A stretch of DNA of 64,000 nt, taken from the NCBI GenBank assembly GCA_030248135.1, contig JASANC010005099.1, positions 26,436 to 90,435 of the forward strand, in the 5' to 3' direction. The notes under the pieces are model-generated. The model was not told the DNA's origin. It worked only from the letters and a program-made list of their open reading frames with translations, and did not search any database. Each line of letters begins with the position of its first letter. Positions within the stretch are counted from its first letter, which is position 1. Source of the stretch: Theristus sp. LFF4_11 (taxonomy: Eukaryota > Nematoda > Chromadorea > Monhysterida > Xyalidae). Shown here piece by piece: positions 52,368-64,000 of the stretch. A program made the translations under genes and the position numbers.

Positions 52368-52690
52368 GGCGGTGCACCCCCCACCCCCCATGGTATTTTT
52401 TCGCTTAAATTTTGAAGGAAAAATGATAAATTTTGCTGCAAAATCTTTGAAACTACAATGAAGATGGTCAAGTTAGCATATATTCAGCTTATATTATGGA
52501 CTTTATAGACAAAAAATCATGATTTTCGAATAAAATTTTAGGGTGTGCAGAAAATTTTGGGGGAAGGTGTCCGCCAGACAAAATTTCATTTGGGGGGGTG
52601 GGGGTGTCGGCCAAATTTTCGAGGGGGGGTACGATGGGGGGGGTGACACGGTGCCCCCCACCCGACGGTCTCTGGAGCTCTGGGGGAGTG
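52368..52690. repeat. G-run repeat fragments
   Basis: It contains the core CATAATATAAGCTGAATA in reverse and a P-type end (CCCACCCGACGGTCTCTGGA). No gene is recognised. Confidence 0.5.
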
Positions 52691-53090
52691 CATCACTAGG
52701 AGTTATTAAGGATGACGGAGCGTCACAACCGAAAGAGAATCCAACCTCCCACTATTCGATCAGTTTCGGAACAGATGTCAAGACTAGATCCAAGAAATTG
52801 GTCTTTCTGGTTGCAAAACATAGAGTTAGAATCAACCGCAGATATCCTGACAAGGTGATTGAGAAGGTGTTCCAGATTAGCTGTTTCATATTACTGGTGC
52901 TAGGTGGTCTGTAAAGAAGAGCAATGGTGTTGCTTTTTTGATTGGAAAACAGTTTAAAAACAAGAATTTCAAAAATTTCGTTTAAAACAGAGAGTTTCTT
53001 GTTCAGCTGGGCTTTTATACTTTTTAGTACCAAACATAATAGTCCCCGCAACTTGCAATACCAAATCGCCTCCATCGTACCCATAGTTTT
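52690..53090 (-). pseudogene. Non-LTR retrotransposon endonuclease fragment
   Basis: On the minus strand the frame contains ALLYRPPSTSN and NFLDLVLTSVPKLIEW. These match the YRPP and TLDLVLT motifs of LINE apurinic-type endonucleases. The segment between them is shorter than in intact enzymes and lacks the usual DFN motif. No reverse transcriptase is found nearby, so this is a short dead remnant. Confidence 0.6.
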
Positions 53091-53729
53091 CCTTTTAAAA
53101 TCTAAAAAATACTGCGTAAAAAGTCAAATTATTTTTGGATGTGGATAGTACGTTTCGTGGGGTTTTACAATTGACCACTCACTATTCCACCATGACCACA
53201 CAAATTTGACCAGTCACCATTTGACTATTTGACAAAGTCACCGTATGACCATGAACTGCTGTTATTTTTTTAATCGTCATTTTAAACCGCAGCCGTTGCT
53301 ATGTTTTCTTTTTTCTACTTTGCTCATTTTTACGTTTTTTATCCATGTGCGTCGTTTGTGCAAGAAATATGATTTCTAAAAGGATATTCCAAAAAACGTT
53401 GACACCCGCCTCAAAAGGGGTCAGAAACCGGTGTATAAAGGCATTATTGTTTTCCGCGCGGAGAGTGTAAATTGGGTCATATACAACAAATAAGTAGATG
53501 CAACTGCCATTACAGACTGCACGCGTCATTCAATGAAGTGTCGAACAAGTTTGTAAAACGCGCATGTTAAAAACAACGGTGTACAGTTGCACATGCACCT
53601 GTATATTGACAGTTCAATAGGATCAGGTTTTTCAAGTAGCAGATTTTTTTGTCGCAGCAGAGACTGTGTCAAACACAGTTATTTTAAGCATAAAAACGGA
53701 TTCCAATAGTTGACGGTGCAACGGTGGTC
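53091..53729. other. Upstream region of the PAN/TSP1 gene
   Basis: AT-rich, with short GACCA/TTTGACC-type repeats near 53165-53255. It holds the presumed promoter. No gene or RNA is recognised. Confidence 0.35.
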
Positions 53730-56700
53730 ATGCTGCTTACACTGCTGAGCGCAGTGGCCGTCCATGTTGCTGTGGCAGTGGAGACCGACAGGGTTGGACC
53801 ACAAACACCACACATTGTTCTGCCGTTCAGAGACTCTGTAAGTTTTCTTTCATTTCATTCAATATGATATTTTATTTTAAATTTTTTAAATTTAAAAGCT
53901 TTAGTTTTAAATCCAATCGAAACTGCAAATACGTTAAGTGGGATACTTTCAGCCTGTTGATGATAATGGCCGTTATGTTGCTGCAGACGGCTATGGGCCT
54001 CCCCAGATTCCAGTGGTGCGTTTTTTTGTTTATCGCTGTTGAGTCCCCGCGAGGCTAACGTTGCTACCAAAGTTGCTACTGCATGTGTATTATAGCACGA
54101 ACATTGAAAAATCATGGGTAATTATTATGTTGTTTCGTTACTAAACGCGCCCCTAAACTCGCTCCTAAAATTACGTTCATTATTTATGCAACAGCTAGTG
54201 TGTTTTTCCAATGCCGAATTTGGTAGCTACGGTTCTTACTGTGATGCGGGTTGTACAATTTTTCAATTTCAGCCGAGACAAAGGCCTCAGGCTCAATCAG
54301 TTGCGGGAAATCCATCGTTTGGCATTTACACGCCGAGCCTGTTTGAGCAAATGGAAGAAAAGCAAGGTAACACATTGCAACACTGTAAAATTCCTGGTCA
54401 CAGTGGTCATTCATGAATTATGATAACTACAGTGACAGGAGGTCCTGGTTTTATATGGTGCTGACCAAAAAACAGCAGTTCCTGCATGAAACGTTTCCAG
54501 TGTGGTTCTTGCCTGAATACCACTGCACTTTGTTTTGCACGAATACCGTGCGTAATGAATGTTTGTTACCAACGGACACATAGCCACAAGCATACTAGCG
54601 TGATCATATAATCATTCATGGTTTATTGGTTGATGGTAATCAACGATTGGTAATCACGTGTGAACAAAGTTCATGGTCTTCAAACTTAGAGCTTACGTCT
54701 CAAGGGAACAAGAATAACAATGGTCTTGAGTTTGCAGGGTTAATGAATAAATGCTTCGTTCAGAAACGACATGAATGGTTGATTTATTGCAGTTCGCGAC
54801 TGTTTCCAAAAAGAACCAAACCACGGCATAGCTGGCAAGGTGTATCCAATCGTCGAACTATATGGCGTAACTGTGTATCAGTGTTTGAACTGGTGCATAA
54901 AGTCGTCAGGAAATCATGCTGGGGTAAAACAATACGTTGTTTCTTTTGTTCAACAGAAAAGTTTGAAACGATCCTAAACATTCCCGTCACTATTTTTAAA
55001 ATTCACTTTTATGTAGCGATTCAAATGGCACTGTTATTCTACAGTACAATTTGTATCACACAGTCGAACTCAGCAGGTATTCCTGTGGAAGTGGAGTCTG
55101 TCCTGCACAGAAACAGAAAGCATGCATCACATCTATGCGCGCATTGAGTGTCTGAACCATAAAATAATAATAATTAGTATCACTTTTGTGCAAAAACTTT
55201 ATTTTATGCATTATACAAAAATACAAAAAAAATATACAAAAACTTTATGAATACAGTGTGTACAGTATACCGTATTACCCCCATTAAACCCCCCCCCACC
55301 ATTAATCCCCCCCACCAATAAACCCCCCCCCCCCCCCCCGACCAGTTTCCAAATAATCCCCCCCACAAATAATCCCCCATGGGGGATTATTGGAGACCTG
55401 TTTGAAACACATACCCAGCGAATTCAGTGGCTGGTTGCAGTGAAAATGATGAAATTGTGCTACCAAAGGCCCCAAATGGGTGAGTTTATAGTAATTTCAT
55501 TACAAAAGGCTGTTATAAAAGGATATTTCTATGTAAAGTAGAAGTTTCTGCGACTTTCTTGCCTGCCATGCAAGGTATTTTTGCCATTTTTTAACAAACC
55601 CCCACCCCTAGAATTTTTTTTGTAATTAAACCCCCCCCCCCCCCACCAATAACCCCCCCCCCACCAATAAACCCCCACCACTAAAAGTCGCTGACGTATT
55701 AATCCCCCATGGGGGTTTATTGGGGGTAATACGGTATGTGAAATTCATATTTTCTATAGACGTTTTAATGGGAATTTACCGTGTTCCGTTTCTTTGTCAG
55801 CAATTGTGCAACTCAGTTGTTTACCATCGGCGTCAATGGTCGTGCTCAGTGTACATGCAGTCCGGCAAAAGCAACGAATCATTCCGCGTACCTGTCTACA
55901 ACCATGATTACTACGGGCGCATCAGTCACAACGATCATTGCAGATGTTAGCAAACTCACAGTTACAACTTCAGAAAAAAACGTTTTACTGTTGTATACAT
56001 TTTACATTATACATTGCAAATTTCAGCACCCTCTTTCCTTTTGCGACCGGATAGCAGAGGTCAGTGTGGCATTTCCAGCTTAATTATATTGCTTTGCAAA
56101 GTTTTTAGTCGATCATATGCATTTAATCAATAATGTTGTAAAATCATGTATGCGTCAGACAGAAGTGTTTTAACGCATTTATGCATCGATCTATGCATCT
56201 AACTTCTGTAATCTTTTGAACGTGTGACATGAAAATATATGAAACATGTTTTCTGTGCCATGAGCAGAATGTTCGCACTCGGAGTTTGCTGCATTCTTGG
56301 TGCACGCTGGCAATGAGCTCGTTGATGCTGATAGACCAGACAGCTTTCCGGCACGAAACGACAATTTGGTTGAGGAGTTGAAACTGTCAATTGGAGAATG
56401 TGTGACTGCATGCGCACGCAATGAGGTGTATGAGCTGCACGAACTGCGTTGTTTTGGTTTTGAAGACGTGTTTTCGCTTGTTGTGGGTTTACGTTTTTCC
56501 GTGGTTGTAAGCTTTTTCTTTTCAAAGATGCCCAATCGAAAGTTCGAATGCGGCTCATTCAATTACAACAGTCGATCCGGTTTCTGTCAGTTGCGAAACG
56601 AAGTTGCTCATTCTTTGACAGCAGTCGGTCGTGGAGTGCTAAAGACCAGTTCCAGCGCTACGTTTGCACAAAAACTTTGTCTTCCAGGTTTGTAAGAGTC

Positions 56701-58750
56701 GATATCCAGGGAGTTTTGTTTTGCACCAAAGTAAAATAAAGCTTTAATAATAATTTTGTCGAAGAAGTTGCATGTTCAAGATTTGAAAACAATTTAGGCA
56801 ACATTCAGAAGCATTGCCTTGAGAAGAATCCTTTTATACCAGCCCGATTGGGCGTGCAACCGGTTGTTGATTTACTAAAAGAGGTCACTGCTGGCTCGTA
56901 CCAGAAGTGTGTTGCCGTTTGCGTTGCTGACATCAACTGCTATGTAAGTTTAACTTTTGTTGAACTAATATTTTTTTAAATTTGTTCATGCTTTGTGAAA
57001 AGCACGCACAAATCAACGCTCTTGGCTACAGTCTGGCACATTCAATGGTCTTTTGGATCGTGACGACTGCGCGTTGTATGCGACTACAATAGACATCGCA
57101 GGCAGTGAACCAGCTGCTAATGACAACGTGCTGTACTTTGAGGATAAATGCAAGGAGCGGCCACACTTTGGAGGTAGCGTTTGCTCTGACACTTCGAAAG
57201 GCGTACGGTGTATTTCTATTTGACTTTTTACATTTTTATGTGTATGAAAAAATTCGTGTTTGCAGAGTGTCCAATTGGTCGTCCCGCAGCGTACTTTGTA
57301 GAGCCAGCGAACATTGTTACATTTAATGATTACCAAGGTCAAACATTCCAACTGTCTGCTGCAGACTGCCTGACGAAATGCAGCAAAAATACGGTATACC
57401 TTGATTCACATTGAAAACCTTTTTACACCGCAAACACCGTAAGATGAGAGAGTTTTTGACAACAAAACTATCGTTCTCAGGAGCTTGATGAACTGTGCAT
57501 TTCGGTCAATTTTAATCCCGACAAAGAGACATGCCAGATTTTCAATGAAAGAGCTCGACCTTTTGGTGATGGCGATGTTGCAGAATCAGAGTCCAACATT
57601 TACGCTGAAAAGTTTTGCTTGCCTGGTCGGTTTACTATTTTTCAGGATCATGACCTTAGTTTGAATTTATTGTTGCATTTCTTACTGTTTACTATTAACT
57701 ACCAAGTGACTATTAACTGGTTATTATTGCAAATTGCAGACACACCGCAATCCGACAACTGTGCAGACAATACCTTTTTTGTAAACCGTGATTTTGCGGT
57801 TTCACGTTTCCGTGAGCCAATATTGAGTGTGGACGCGCTGGACATGCAGGAGTGCATCAATAAATGTATTCTCAATCCGCGGTGCAAGGTGATTCGTTGA
57901 AGAATCGTTGGTTTGCTGAAGGCGCATCTCAGAGTAGTAAATGCATTCTCATTGTTGCAAATTACTCCAAATCATACGTATTTTACATGCACAAAAAACG
58001 TAACGTAGTTAAAACATACATATTGCGACCTATCGACATTAATTGTTTCCTGTGACATTATGTAACGTTTCAGCTGGTCTCATTCAACTCAATTGTCCGC
58101 CCATACTTTTTGGCACCAAACTGCCAAATGTATAACGTCTCGGCTACAGAAGCAAGCGAAAAACGGCAAGTGGTGCCAAACCCTGGTCATTTCGTCATCG
58201 AAAACGGATGCGTCATTTTGGACAAATTTGTGAAAAACTGTGCGTCGTCTCCATTCTCCGTTTTTTGGTTTTTTAGAATTTATTAATTTTTAAAATTGTC
58301 AAGAACCGACTTGCGACAGTTTACTTCTTTGAAAAAACATTTCTTGTACGTCTTTTTTGAAACAGAATCTGTGTGTTGTTTGTAAAACTCACGTGGTGAT
58401 TTCACAGGCTATAATTGTTTTGCTACACAGCTGAAGCGCTCGTTCTTTCTGACGTCATTGAACGAGTATCGAACAAAACAATCAAGAAGCTGCCGACGCC
58501 AACTACAGATGAAAGCGAACAAACAGAAACACAAGAAGCAACAACCACAAGATTGCCAGACAGCACGCAAAACAATGAAGTGGTTGAGGAGAGCATTGAC
58601 GACAGGAACAATGACGGCCTGCCCGATTGGGGCGCATGGTCTCCATGTCAGTTCATGGTCGATGGACTAAGACTGCGAGTGCGCACCAGGCAATGTAACA
58701 TTTTTGACTGCCCACCTGGAAGCCTGCAAGCCCAAAAGTGTTCTGCGTAG
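53730..58750 (+). CDS. Secreted protein with five PAN/Apple domains and a TSP1-like tail (15 exons)
   Basis: PAN/Apple domains bind proteins or sugars; thrombospondin-1 repeats act in matrix contacts. Exons: 53730-53837, 53953-54015, 54273-54366, 54793-54923, 55801-55945, 56027-56059, 56268-56467, 56528-56687, 56798-56943, 57032-57173, 57266-57393, 57481-57625, 57740-57888, 58074-58239 and 58431-58750. All join in phase to give 709 residues. A signal peptide (MLLTLLSAVAVHVAVAV) starts at the ATG. PAN-like units start near residues 90 (DCFQKE), 193 (CSHSEF), 320 (HCLEK), 408 (CPIGRP) and 505 (CADNTF). Each has paired Cys spaced like CLNWC, CVTAC, CVAVC, CLTKC or CINKC, and later pairs such as CNSVVY and CSVY. 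A Thr/Glu-rich linker precedes WGAWSPC, with RVRTRQC and CPPGS. Intron 4 holds a TE. It has no transmembrane segment, so it is probably secreted, perhaps to cuticle or matrix. Confidence 0.83.
55267..55737. mobile_element. Family D element in PAN gene intron 4
   Basis: The ends ATACCGTATTACCCCC and its complement enclose blocks of C/G runs and a CCCCCATGGGGG palindrome. It lies wholly in the 54924-55800 intron. A reversed partial copy is at 1808-2150. The duplicated target may be TA, but the flanks are too simple to decide. A single end of the 8900-type MITE lies just upstream, at about 55130-55170. Confidence 0.65.
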
Positions 58751-59076
58751 ACAGGCGGTACTACTAGGACTTTGATCACAATTATTATGACATGAGTTTT
58801 ATGATTCTCCGGGACCACAATTTTGTTTTGTTGTATTTTTATGTTGTTTTCAGACATTTTAATTTTTGTTATTGACTGACATTTTATTCATGACAATCAA
58901 TACATTCCATTGTGTTTTGGAATTCATTCGCTCATTAATTTTTTTTTGATTTTTGTTGTCGGTGATGGTTATTTAGTATAATATATAGTAGGTTATTTGA
59001 ATTAAAACTTGTGTTACACAGTTGTGTAACAAGATGACGATGGCAGACATATTTATGTGGAACGAATCTATTTGTA
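58751..59076. other. 3' region of the PAN/TSP1 gene
   Basis: T-rich presumed 3' untranslated region and spacer. I found no clear AATAAA and no other feature. Confidence 0.35.
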
Positions 59077-59280
59077 AAGGGTGGGTCAAAAAGTATCCGG
59101 TTTTAAGCTACTCTCACTAGCGTGTGGTAAGTCTTGTGAAACTGAACTTGAGTAAACCTAAAAATATGTCAGAAAAATTCTATGGTGGACTATCAGCGCT
59201 GAAAATTTCAGCTTATAAGAGTTTACCACAGACACCAGTGAGAGCAGTTTGAAACGGGATACTTTTTTCGGCCCACCATG
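59077..59280. mobile_element. 204-bp Tc1/mariner-like MITE
   Basis: The left end GGGTGGGTCAAAAAGTATCC and the right end (complement GGTGGGCCGAAAAAAGTATC) are inverted repeats extending inward (CTCACTAG and GTGGTAA). TA lies on both sides (59075-59076 and 59281-59282). No transposase is present. Confidence 0.75.
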
Positions 59281-60791
59281 TACATACCAATAGAAGGAGG
59301 GAAAAGCCTTTAAAAAAAGTGTCAGAAACTGTACAATTTTATGTTACGGTTCCTTAGAAAGATCTGACCACATGCGCGCATACATGTACTAGATGCAAAA
59401 ATGCATGATTTTTAGACAAAAGGTAATTATTGTTCTAACTTTCATGCCGGTAAGCTTTCATTCAGTTGAGCTGGGGATAATTAGTGGCGTTGTGAGGGTG
59501 TCCAAACAGGTCGAGATGGGGGGGGGGCATAGTTGTTCTTATAGCTTTTTAGCGTTTTAGCTATCTATCTATTCCAGTAGCGAAGATGAGGGGGGTGGGG
59601 TGTACCCTTACCGACTCGGCACACCCCGTGGGTACCCACCCCCTCCCAAAATGTTCCCAAAATTTTTGGGGGTGTCACTGTGGCTTAGGCCCATGTGGGG
59701 GGTGGGTGGGTGTGGGGTCCGGTGTAGGGTTTCAAAACAAAAATCGAAATTTTTTAAAGTGATTAAAAAAAACAATGAATTGATAACATTATCACTCAAT
59801 TGATAACATAACAATTGCTTTTTTCGGGACAACGAAAGCTATCATCGAGTTTTGTTTGATTGTGTCAAATCAGTTTCAATCAGCCGAATTTCGCCAATCT
59901 TTGTTTTGAATTAAATCTGAATCCAAATGAAAAACAGTCTCTCCTCTCTTATTCTTTCTGAATTCTGTACCCTACCTGTTCCCCGTTCCATCCCGTCGCC
60001 ATCGTTATTCGCAGTCCATGGCCAGCTTCTCCATTTGTAGCGCAGCCGAACGATTGCGAATTCTATCATTTCTTTTGCTCAGTTTGTGTTCTGTCTGTGT
60101 CTGTTCTTCTGTCAAAATCTGACTATAGTTCTTTTCTTTCATCATTCAGCTACATTGTAACATGTTTGCGAACAATTGTTTAAACAAGGAAAGCGCAAAG
60201 TTTTTTCTAAAACATTTATTTCACGCTTTTTGAATAAAGTATGCAAATCTACGTTGTTTGGGGTTGCCCTTTTTTCTAAAAACCGTCACGCTCGTTGTCG
60301 GACATTGTTTAAACGGACCAATCCTAAACCAACAATCCCAAAGCCTAATCCTAAGCCTAACGTGATCCTAACCCAATCCTAAATTTTAATCCTAATCCCA
60401 AAGCCTAATCCTAAGCCTGGCCTATAGTTGTTCTAGGGGGGCCTGGGGGGCGCCTAGGGTTGTTAAAAAAACAAAAATCGAAATTTAAAAAAAATTCAAA
60501 AATTAAAGTTGTGCTAAATCAATCAGGGAATTCGAAGAACCACATATGATATGCAAGCGCATCCCGAATGCGCATAACGCTTCATCATGATATGCACCTG
60601 CCCAGCATCCGCATTGCTCATTGCTCATGATCCACTAGCGCGCGTGTACACGCTCCGCACTCAACATAAACTCGTTCAAAACGCAGTTCTGTATTTTCAT
60701 TCTTGCTTCTTAAAAAGGCTTGGCTTAGGTTAGGATTAGGTTAGGAACAGCTTTTGCTTAAGCTTCGGCTTTGGTTTGGCTTTTAGGTATA
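59281..60791. repeat. Repeat mosaic with telomere-like tracts
   Basis: Positions 59530-59580 are a GATA-rich fragment. Positions 59580-59760 carry O/F-type pieces. Positions 59830-60170 hold nothing I recognise. Positions 60240-60420 and 60580-60791 match family I with CCTAATCCTAAGCC and TTAGGATTAGG tracts. Positions 60455-60570 are the start of a truncated F copy. Confidence 0.5.
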
Positions 60792-61552
60792 CAGTCTATC
60801 ACGCTAATATATGCAACTCGCTGATTGGTCGGCTCCTCACGCTCCGCACCCTGGGAACGGGATTCAGAAAAAATCATGTTTTTCATTGTTCAACGGTTTG
60901 TTTTCATTTATTTCATGCCGAAAAAACATTCTAAATAAAAAACTACCAAATTCCAAAAATTTGCATTGGTCACAATGTCAAAAAAATGTCTTTTTTGGTT
61001 GATTGACTGCGACGACGTCGTCTATGGTTTTTGGTTTAGTTTTTGCCTTTAGGCATGAAAAGAGCGTGCCGCCGCTGGCCGCTACTGTGTGCCCGAAGCA
61101 CAGAGAAGAAGAACGCAGCAGGTGACAGTATTTATTGACAATGTGAACAATCTTTGAACAACAATGAATGGACATGGCGCACCCAATGAATCAATTGTTA
61201 AAAGCGGGATGAAAACCGTCGAAATCGTTGGAAGCAAGTTTTGTTATTTTGTTTGTTTGTTTTAAATTTGTTTTGAACACGCAGCAGCAACCAGCGGTAC
61301 GTTTGAAAGCAAAAATTCTCGACGACGTCGTCGCCGTCAATCAACCAAAAAAACTTCAGTTTACTAATTTTTTACCAATTCAAACGTTTGGAATTTTGTA
61401 GTTTTTGATTTAGAATTTTTTCGGCGTGAAAAACAATGAAAACAAACCGCGGAACAACAAAAAACATGATATTTTCTGAATCCCGTTCCCAGGGGTGCGG
61501 AGCGTGAGGAGCCGACCAATCAGCGAGTTGCATATATTAGCGTGATAGACTG
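60792..61552. mobile_element. 761-bp foldback element with TA duplication
   Basis: CAGTCTATCACGC and its complement form the tips of long inverted arms (about 170 bases closely matching at each end). TA lies on both sides (60790-60791 and 61553-61554). A nested palindrome with GACGACGTCGTC occurs in both arms. The layout is Tc1/mariner-like. It interrupts a family I copy. Confidence 0.75.
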
Positions 61553-61808
61553 TAGGTCCGTTTTAGCAATGTCCGAGAACACCCAATGTTGGAGCGTGAG
61601 TTAACTGGAGCGTAAAATCATAAAACGTGCCAACCTCCCGAATGACTCCCGTACAGTACCGTGGGCGGGGGGGGTGGGGGTGGTACACCCCCCCAGAGCA
61701 CCAGAGACCGTCGGGTGGGGGGGGCACCGTGCCACCCCCCCTAAAACCGGGCACCCCCCCTCCCATCGGACCCCCCCCCTCGCAAATTTGGCCGACACCT
61801 CCCCACAC
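61553..61808. repeat. Family I remainder and P-type G-run repeat
   Basis: Positions 61557-61600 continue the family I copy interrupted by the foldback element. CAGTACCGTGGGC near 61654 starts a P element cut off by the next insertion. Confidence 0.5.
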
Positions 61809-62382
61809 CAGTATCGAAGGCGAAAGCAAATTTTCGACGGGGGGGGGGGGTGTCGTCACGGGGGGGGGGGGGTGCCGAAAATTTTTACGGGGGGGGGGGG
61901 GGCAGTCATGGTACAGTGACACCCCCCAGGCGTGGGCCATGGGGGGTGCACTATTGTAGAAAATTTTCTGGGGGGGTGCACACCCCCCACCCCACCCATG
62001 AGATTTTTTCGCTTAAATTTTGAAGGAAAAACGCTAAATTTTGCTGCAAAATCTTTGAAATTACAATGAAGAATGTCAAGTTATCATATATTTAGCTTAT
62101 ATTATGGACTTTAAAAAAAAAATCATGATTTTTGAGCAAAAATTCATGATTTTTGGGTGGTCCGAGAAAATTTTTGGGGGGGTGTCACTGTTACTAAGGT
62201 CCATCTAGGGGGGGGTGGGGCCGGGGGGGGTGTCTAGCAAATTTCGAGGGGGGGGTGTGGATGGTCCGGTGTCAGGTTTTGGGGGGGGGGTGGGTGTCGC
62301 GTGGGCCCCCCACCCCCCCCCACGCGGAGGTCTCGGGTGCTCTGGGGGGTGTACCCCCCACCCCCCCTCGTCTTCGGTACTG
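61809..62382 (+). mobile_element. Complete family O MITE, second copy
   Basis: It starts CAGTATCGAAGGCGA and ends TCGTCTTCGGTACTG. CCCCACAC flanks both sides (61801-61808 and 62383-62390). The interior matches 49706-50284 closely. Confidence 0.85.
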
Positions 62383-63242
62383 CCCCACACCCCCAATGAA
62401 ATTTTGTCTGGCGGAGACCCCCCCCCCAAAATTTTCCGTACACCCTAAAATTTTTTTTGAAAATCATGATTTTTTGTCTATAAAGTCCATAATATAAGCT
62501 GAATATATGATAACTTGACCATCTTCATTGTAATTTCAAAGATTTTGCAGCAAAATTTAGCGTTTTTCCTTCAAAATTTAAGCGAAAAAATATCATGGGG
62601 GTGGGGGGGTAGACCCCCCCTACAGAAAATTTTGAAAAAATGCACCCCCTCCATGGGACCCCCATCAGTACCGTGGGCGGGGGGGGTGGGGGGGGGTACA
62701 CCCCCTCCCCAGCGCCCCAGACCGTCGGGTGGGGGGTGGGGGGGGCACCGTGCCACCCCCCCCCCTAAAACCGGGCACCCCCCCCCATCGGACCCCCCCT
62801 CGAAAATTTGGCCGACACCCCCCACACCCCCCATGAAATTTTGTCTGGCGAAGACCCCCACCCCCCAAATTTTCCGTACACCCTAAAATTTTTTTCGAAA
62901 ATCATGATTTTTTGTCTATAAAGTCCATAATATAAGCTGAATATATGATAACTTGACCATCTTCATTGTAATTTCAAAGATTTTGCAGCAAAATTTAGCG
63001 TTTCTAAATTTAGCGTTTCTCCTTCAAAATTCAAGCGAAAAAATATCATGGGGGGTGGGGGGGGGTGTGGACCCCCACAGAAAATTTTGAAAAAATGCAC
63101 CCCCCCATGGGACCCCCATGAGGGGGTCCCACGTTACCATAGGTTGGACCCCCCCCTCACTTTTTGGTCGGCACCCCCCCCCCCCCACGGCTCCATACCC
63201 CCCTTCGAAAATTGTTTTGGGCCCACGGTACTGACCCCCATG
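62383..63242. repeat. Mosaic of P, Q and CTGGCGGAG-type repeats
   Basis: Two tandem-like passages of the repeat with core CATAATATAAGCTGAATA (62395-62660 and 62815-63050) surround a P copy starting CAGTACCG near 62666. Positions 63050-63232 are Q, ending CGGTACTG. Homopolymer runs dominate. No gene is recognised. Confidence 0.55.
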
Positions 63243-63701
63243 CATAGTTGTTCTAGGGGGGGGGCCTGGGCCCCCCCCCCAAAAATTTTCGAATCTATCT
63301 CTATCAGACAGGTTTTTTCGGCTCAGCTATTATCTATCTAAAAAAATCTCAGCCAGCTATCTATCTGAAAATTTTTGTCTTCGAAAACATAAAATGAGTC
63401 AATTTGTGACCAAAATTGACCGTTTTTTCTCGTAATTCTTGAAAATTTCGCTAATTTTAAGTAAAATACGCGTTTATACTTGATTTTTAGTGTATTTTTA
63501 GCATTATTTTGTTGTTTTATAGCTTTTTGGCGTTTTAGCTATCTATCTATCAAATTTCAAAATTTTGACCGGCCCCCCCAAAGTCACATGCCCCCCCCGC
63601 GGCCCCCACAAAATTTTCCAGCTATCTATCTATCTAGAAAATTTGCTCCAGCTATCTATATCGGCCCCCCCCCCCAACCCCTCGGCTCTGGGAGCGCTAT
63701 G
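63243..63701 (-). mobile_element. GATA-rich hAT-like MITE copy
   Basis: It starts CATAGTTGTTCTAGG and ends GCGCTATG. The flanks CCCCCATG (63235-63242) and CCCCCAGG (63702-63709) agree at 7 of 8 bases. The interior matches 24162-24604. Confidence 0.75.
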
Positions 63702-64000
63702 CCCCCAGGGGGGGGGGGTCCCGCGCGGGGGTCGAGGTGGGGGGGTGGGGGGGTACCCCCCTCCAACCAAGTCGACACCCCCCCCCCCACCCGGGCAAAC
63801 CCCCCCCCCCAAATTTTGGTCAAAATACCCCCCCTCTCGAATTTGGGGGGCCAGACCCCCCCCTCCCAGATTTTGACCTTCCAAACCCCCCCTACCAAAT
63901 CCTGACCGTCTGACCACCCCCCCCCCCTTTGATTTTGACTTTCGATGGAGACACTTTCTCTTGTATATCTCTATATTTCTCTCATATGTAGGTACCTATA
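63702..64000. mobile_element. Family R fragment running off the window
   Basis: From about 63725 the sequence matches 6383-6640: GGGTCGAGGTGGGG, C-run blocks, then GACTTTCGATGGAGACA and an AT-rich stretch. It is cut by the window end. Confidence 0.65.

Overview
The window reads as nuclear DNA of a nematode. Coding regions are broken by short GT-AG introns. One gene is a classic nematode cuticle collagen (N-terminal hydrophobic domain, furin-type site, interrupted Gly-X-Y blocks, Cys-rich C-terminus). Another resembles the nematode ET-module family, and a third is a PAN/Apple plus thrombospondin-1 secreted protein. I cannot name the species. There is no sign of bacterial gene organisation.

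Layout. 1-7.05 kb: transposable elements (TEs), rich in G/C homopolymers. 7.4-10.2 kb (+): OXA1L, mitochondrial inner-membrane insertase. 13.1-16.0 kb (-): SMYD4-like SET/MYND/TPR protein. 16.8-22.9 kb (-): glomulin, whose second intron carries a 2.3-kb palindromic element. 23.36-26.41 kb: one short element opened by three later insertions. 26.55-28.86 kb (+): secretory-pathway cyclophilin (PPIB type). 29.7-31.5 kb: a tRNA-like relic, an ET-module secreted protein (+) and a small secreted protein of unknown function (-). 32.4-34.5 kb (-): cuticle collagen. 37.1-39.25 kb (-): unrecognised, probably nuclear protein. 39.3-53.1 kb: dense nested TEs, including a hAT element with a decayed transposase, a partial segmental duplication and a LINE endonuclease fragment. 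53.7-58.75 kb (+): 15-exon PAN/TSP1 protein. 59-64 kb: more TEs. The genes are mostly unrelated housekeeping and extracellular-matrix genes; nothing suggests one pathway or a tight operon.

The most striking content is the mobile DNA. Reading flanks by eye, I could define eight short families with 8-bp target-site duplications. For several, the uninterrupted (empty) site also survives elsewhere in the window. The eight have termini TAGGGTTGTTAAA, TAGGGATGGAGCC, TAGGGTTAGGGGC, TAGGGTTGGCAC, TAGAGATGTCAAG, CAGTACCG, CATAGTTGTTC and CAGGGGTCGAG. The 8-bp duplications and terminus style point to the hAT superfamily. Others have TTAA (piggyBac-like), TA (Tc1/mariner-like) and 9-bp (Mutator-like) duplications. 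Family letters used below (F, G, K, L, M, N, O, P, Q, R, D, H, I) are my own labels.

Exon borders were placed by hand from splice dinucleotides, reading phase and remembered family conservation. Most join in frame, but none is verified by transcripts.
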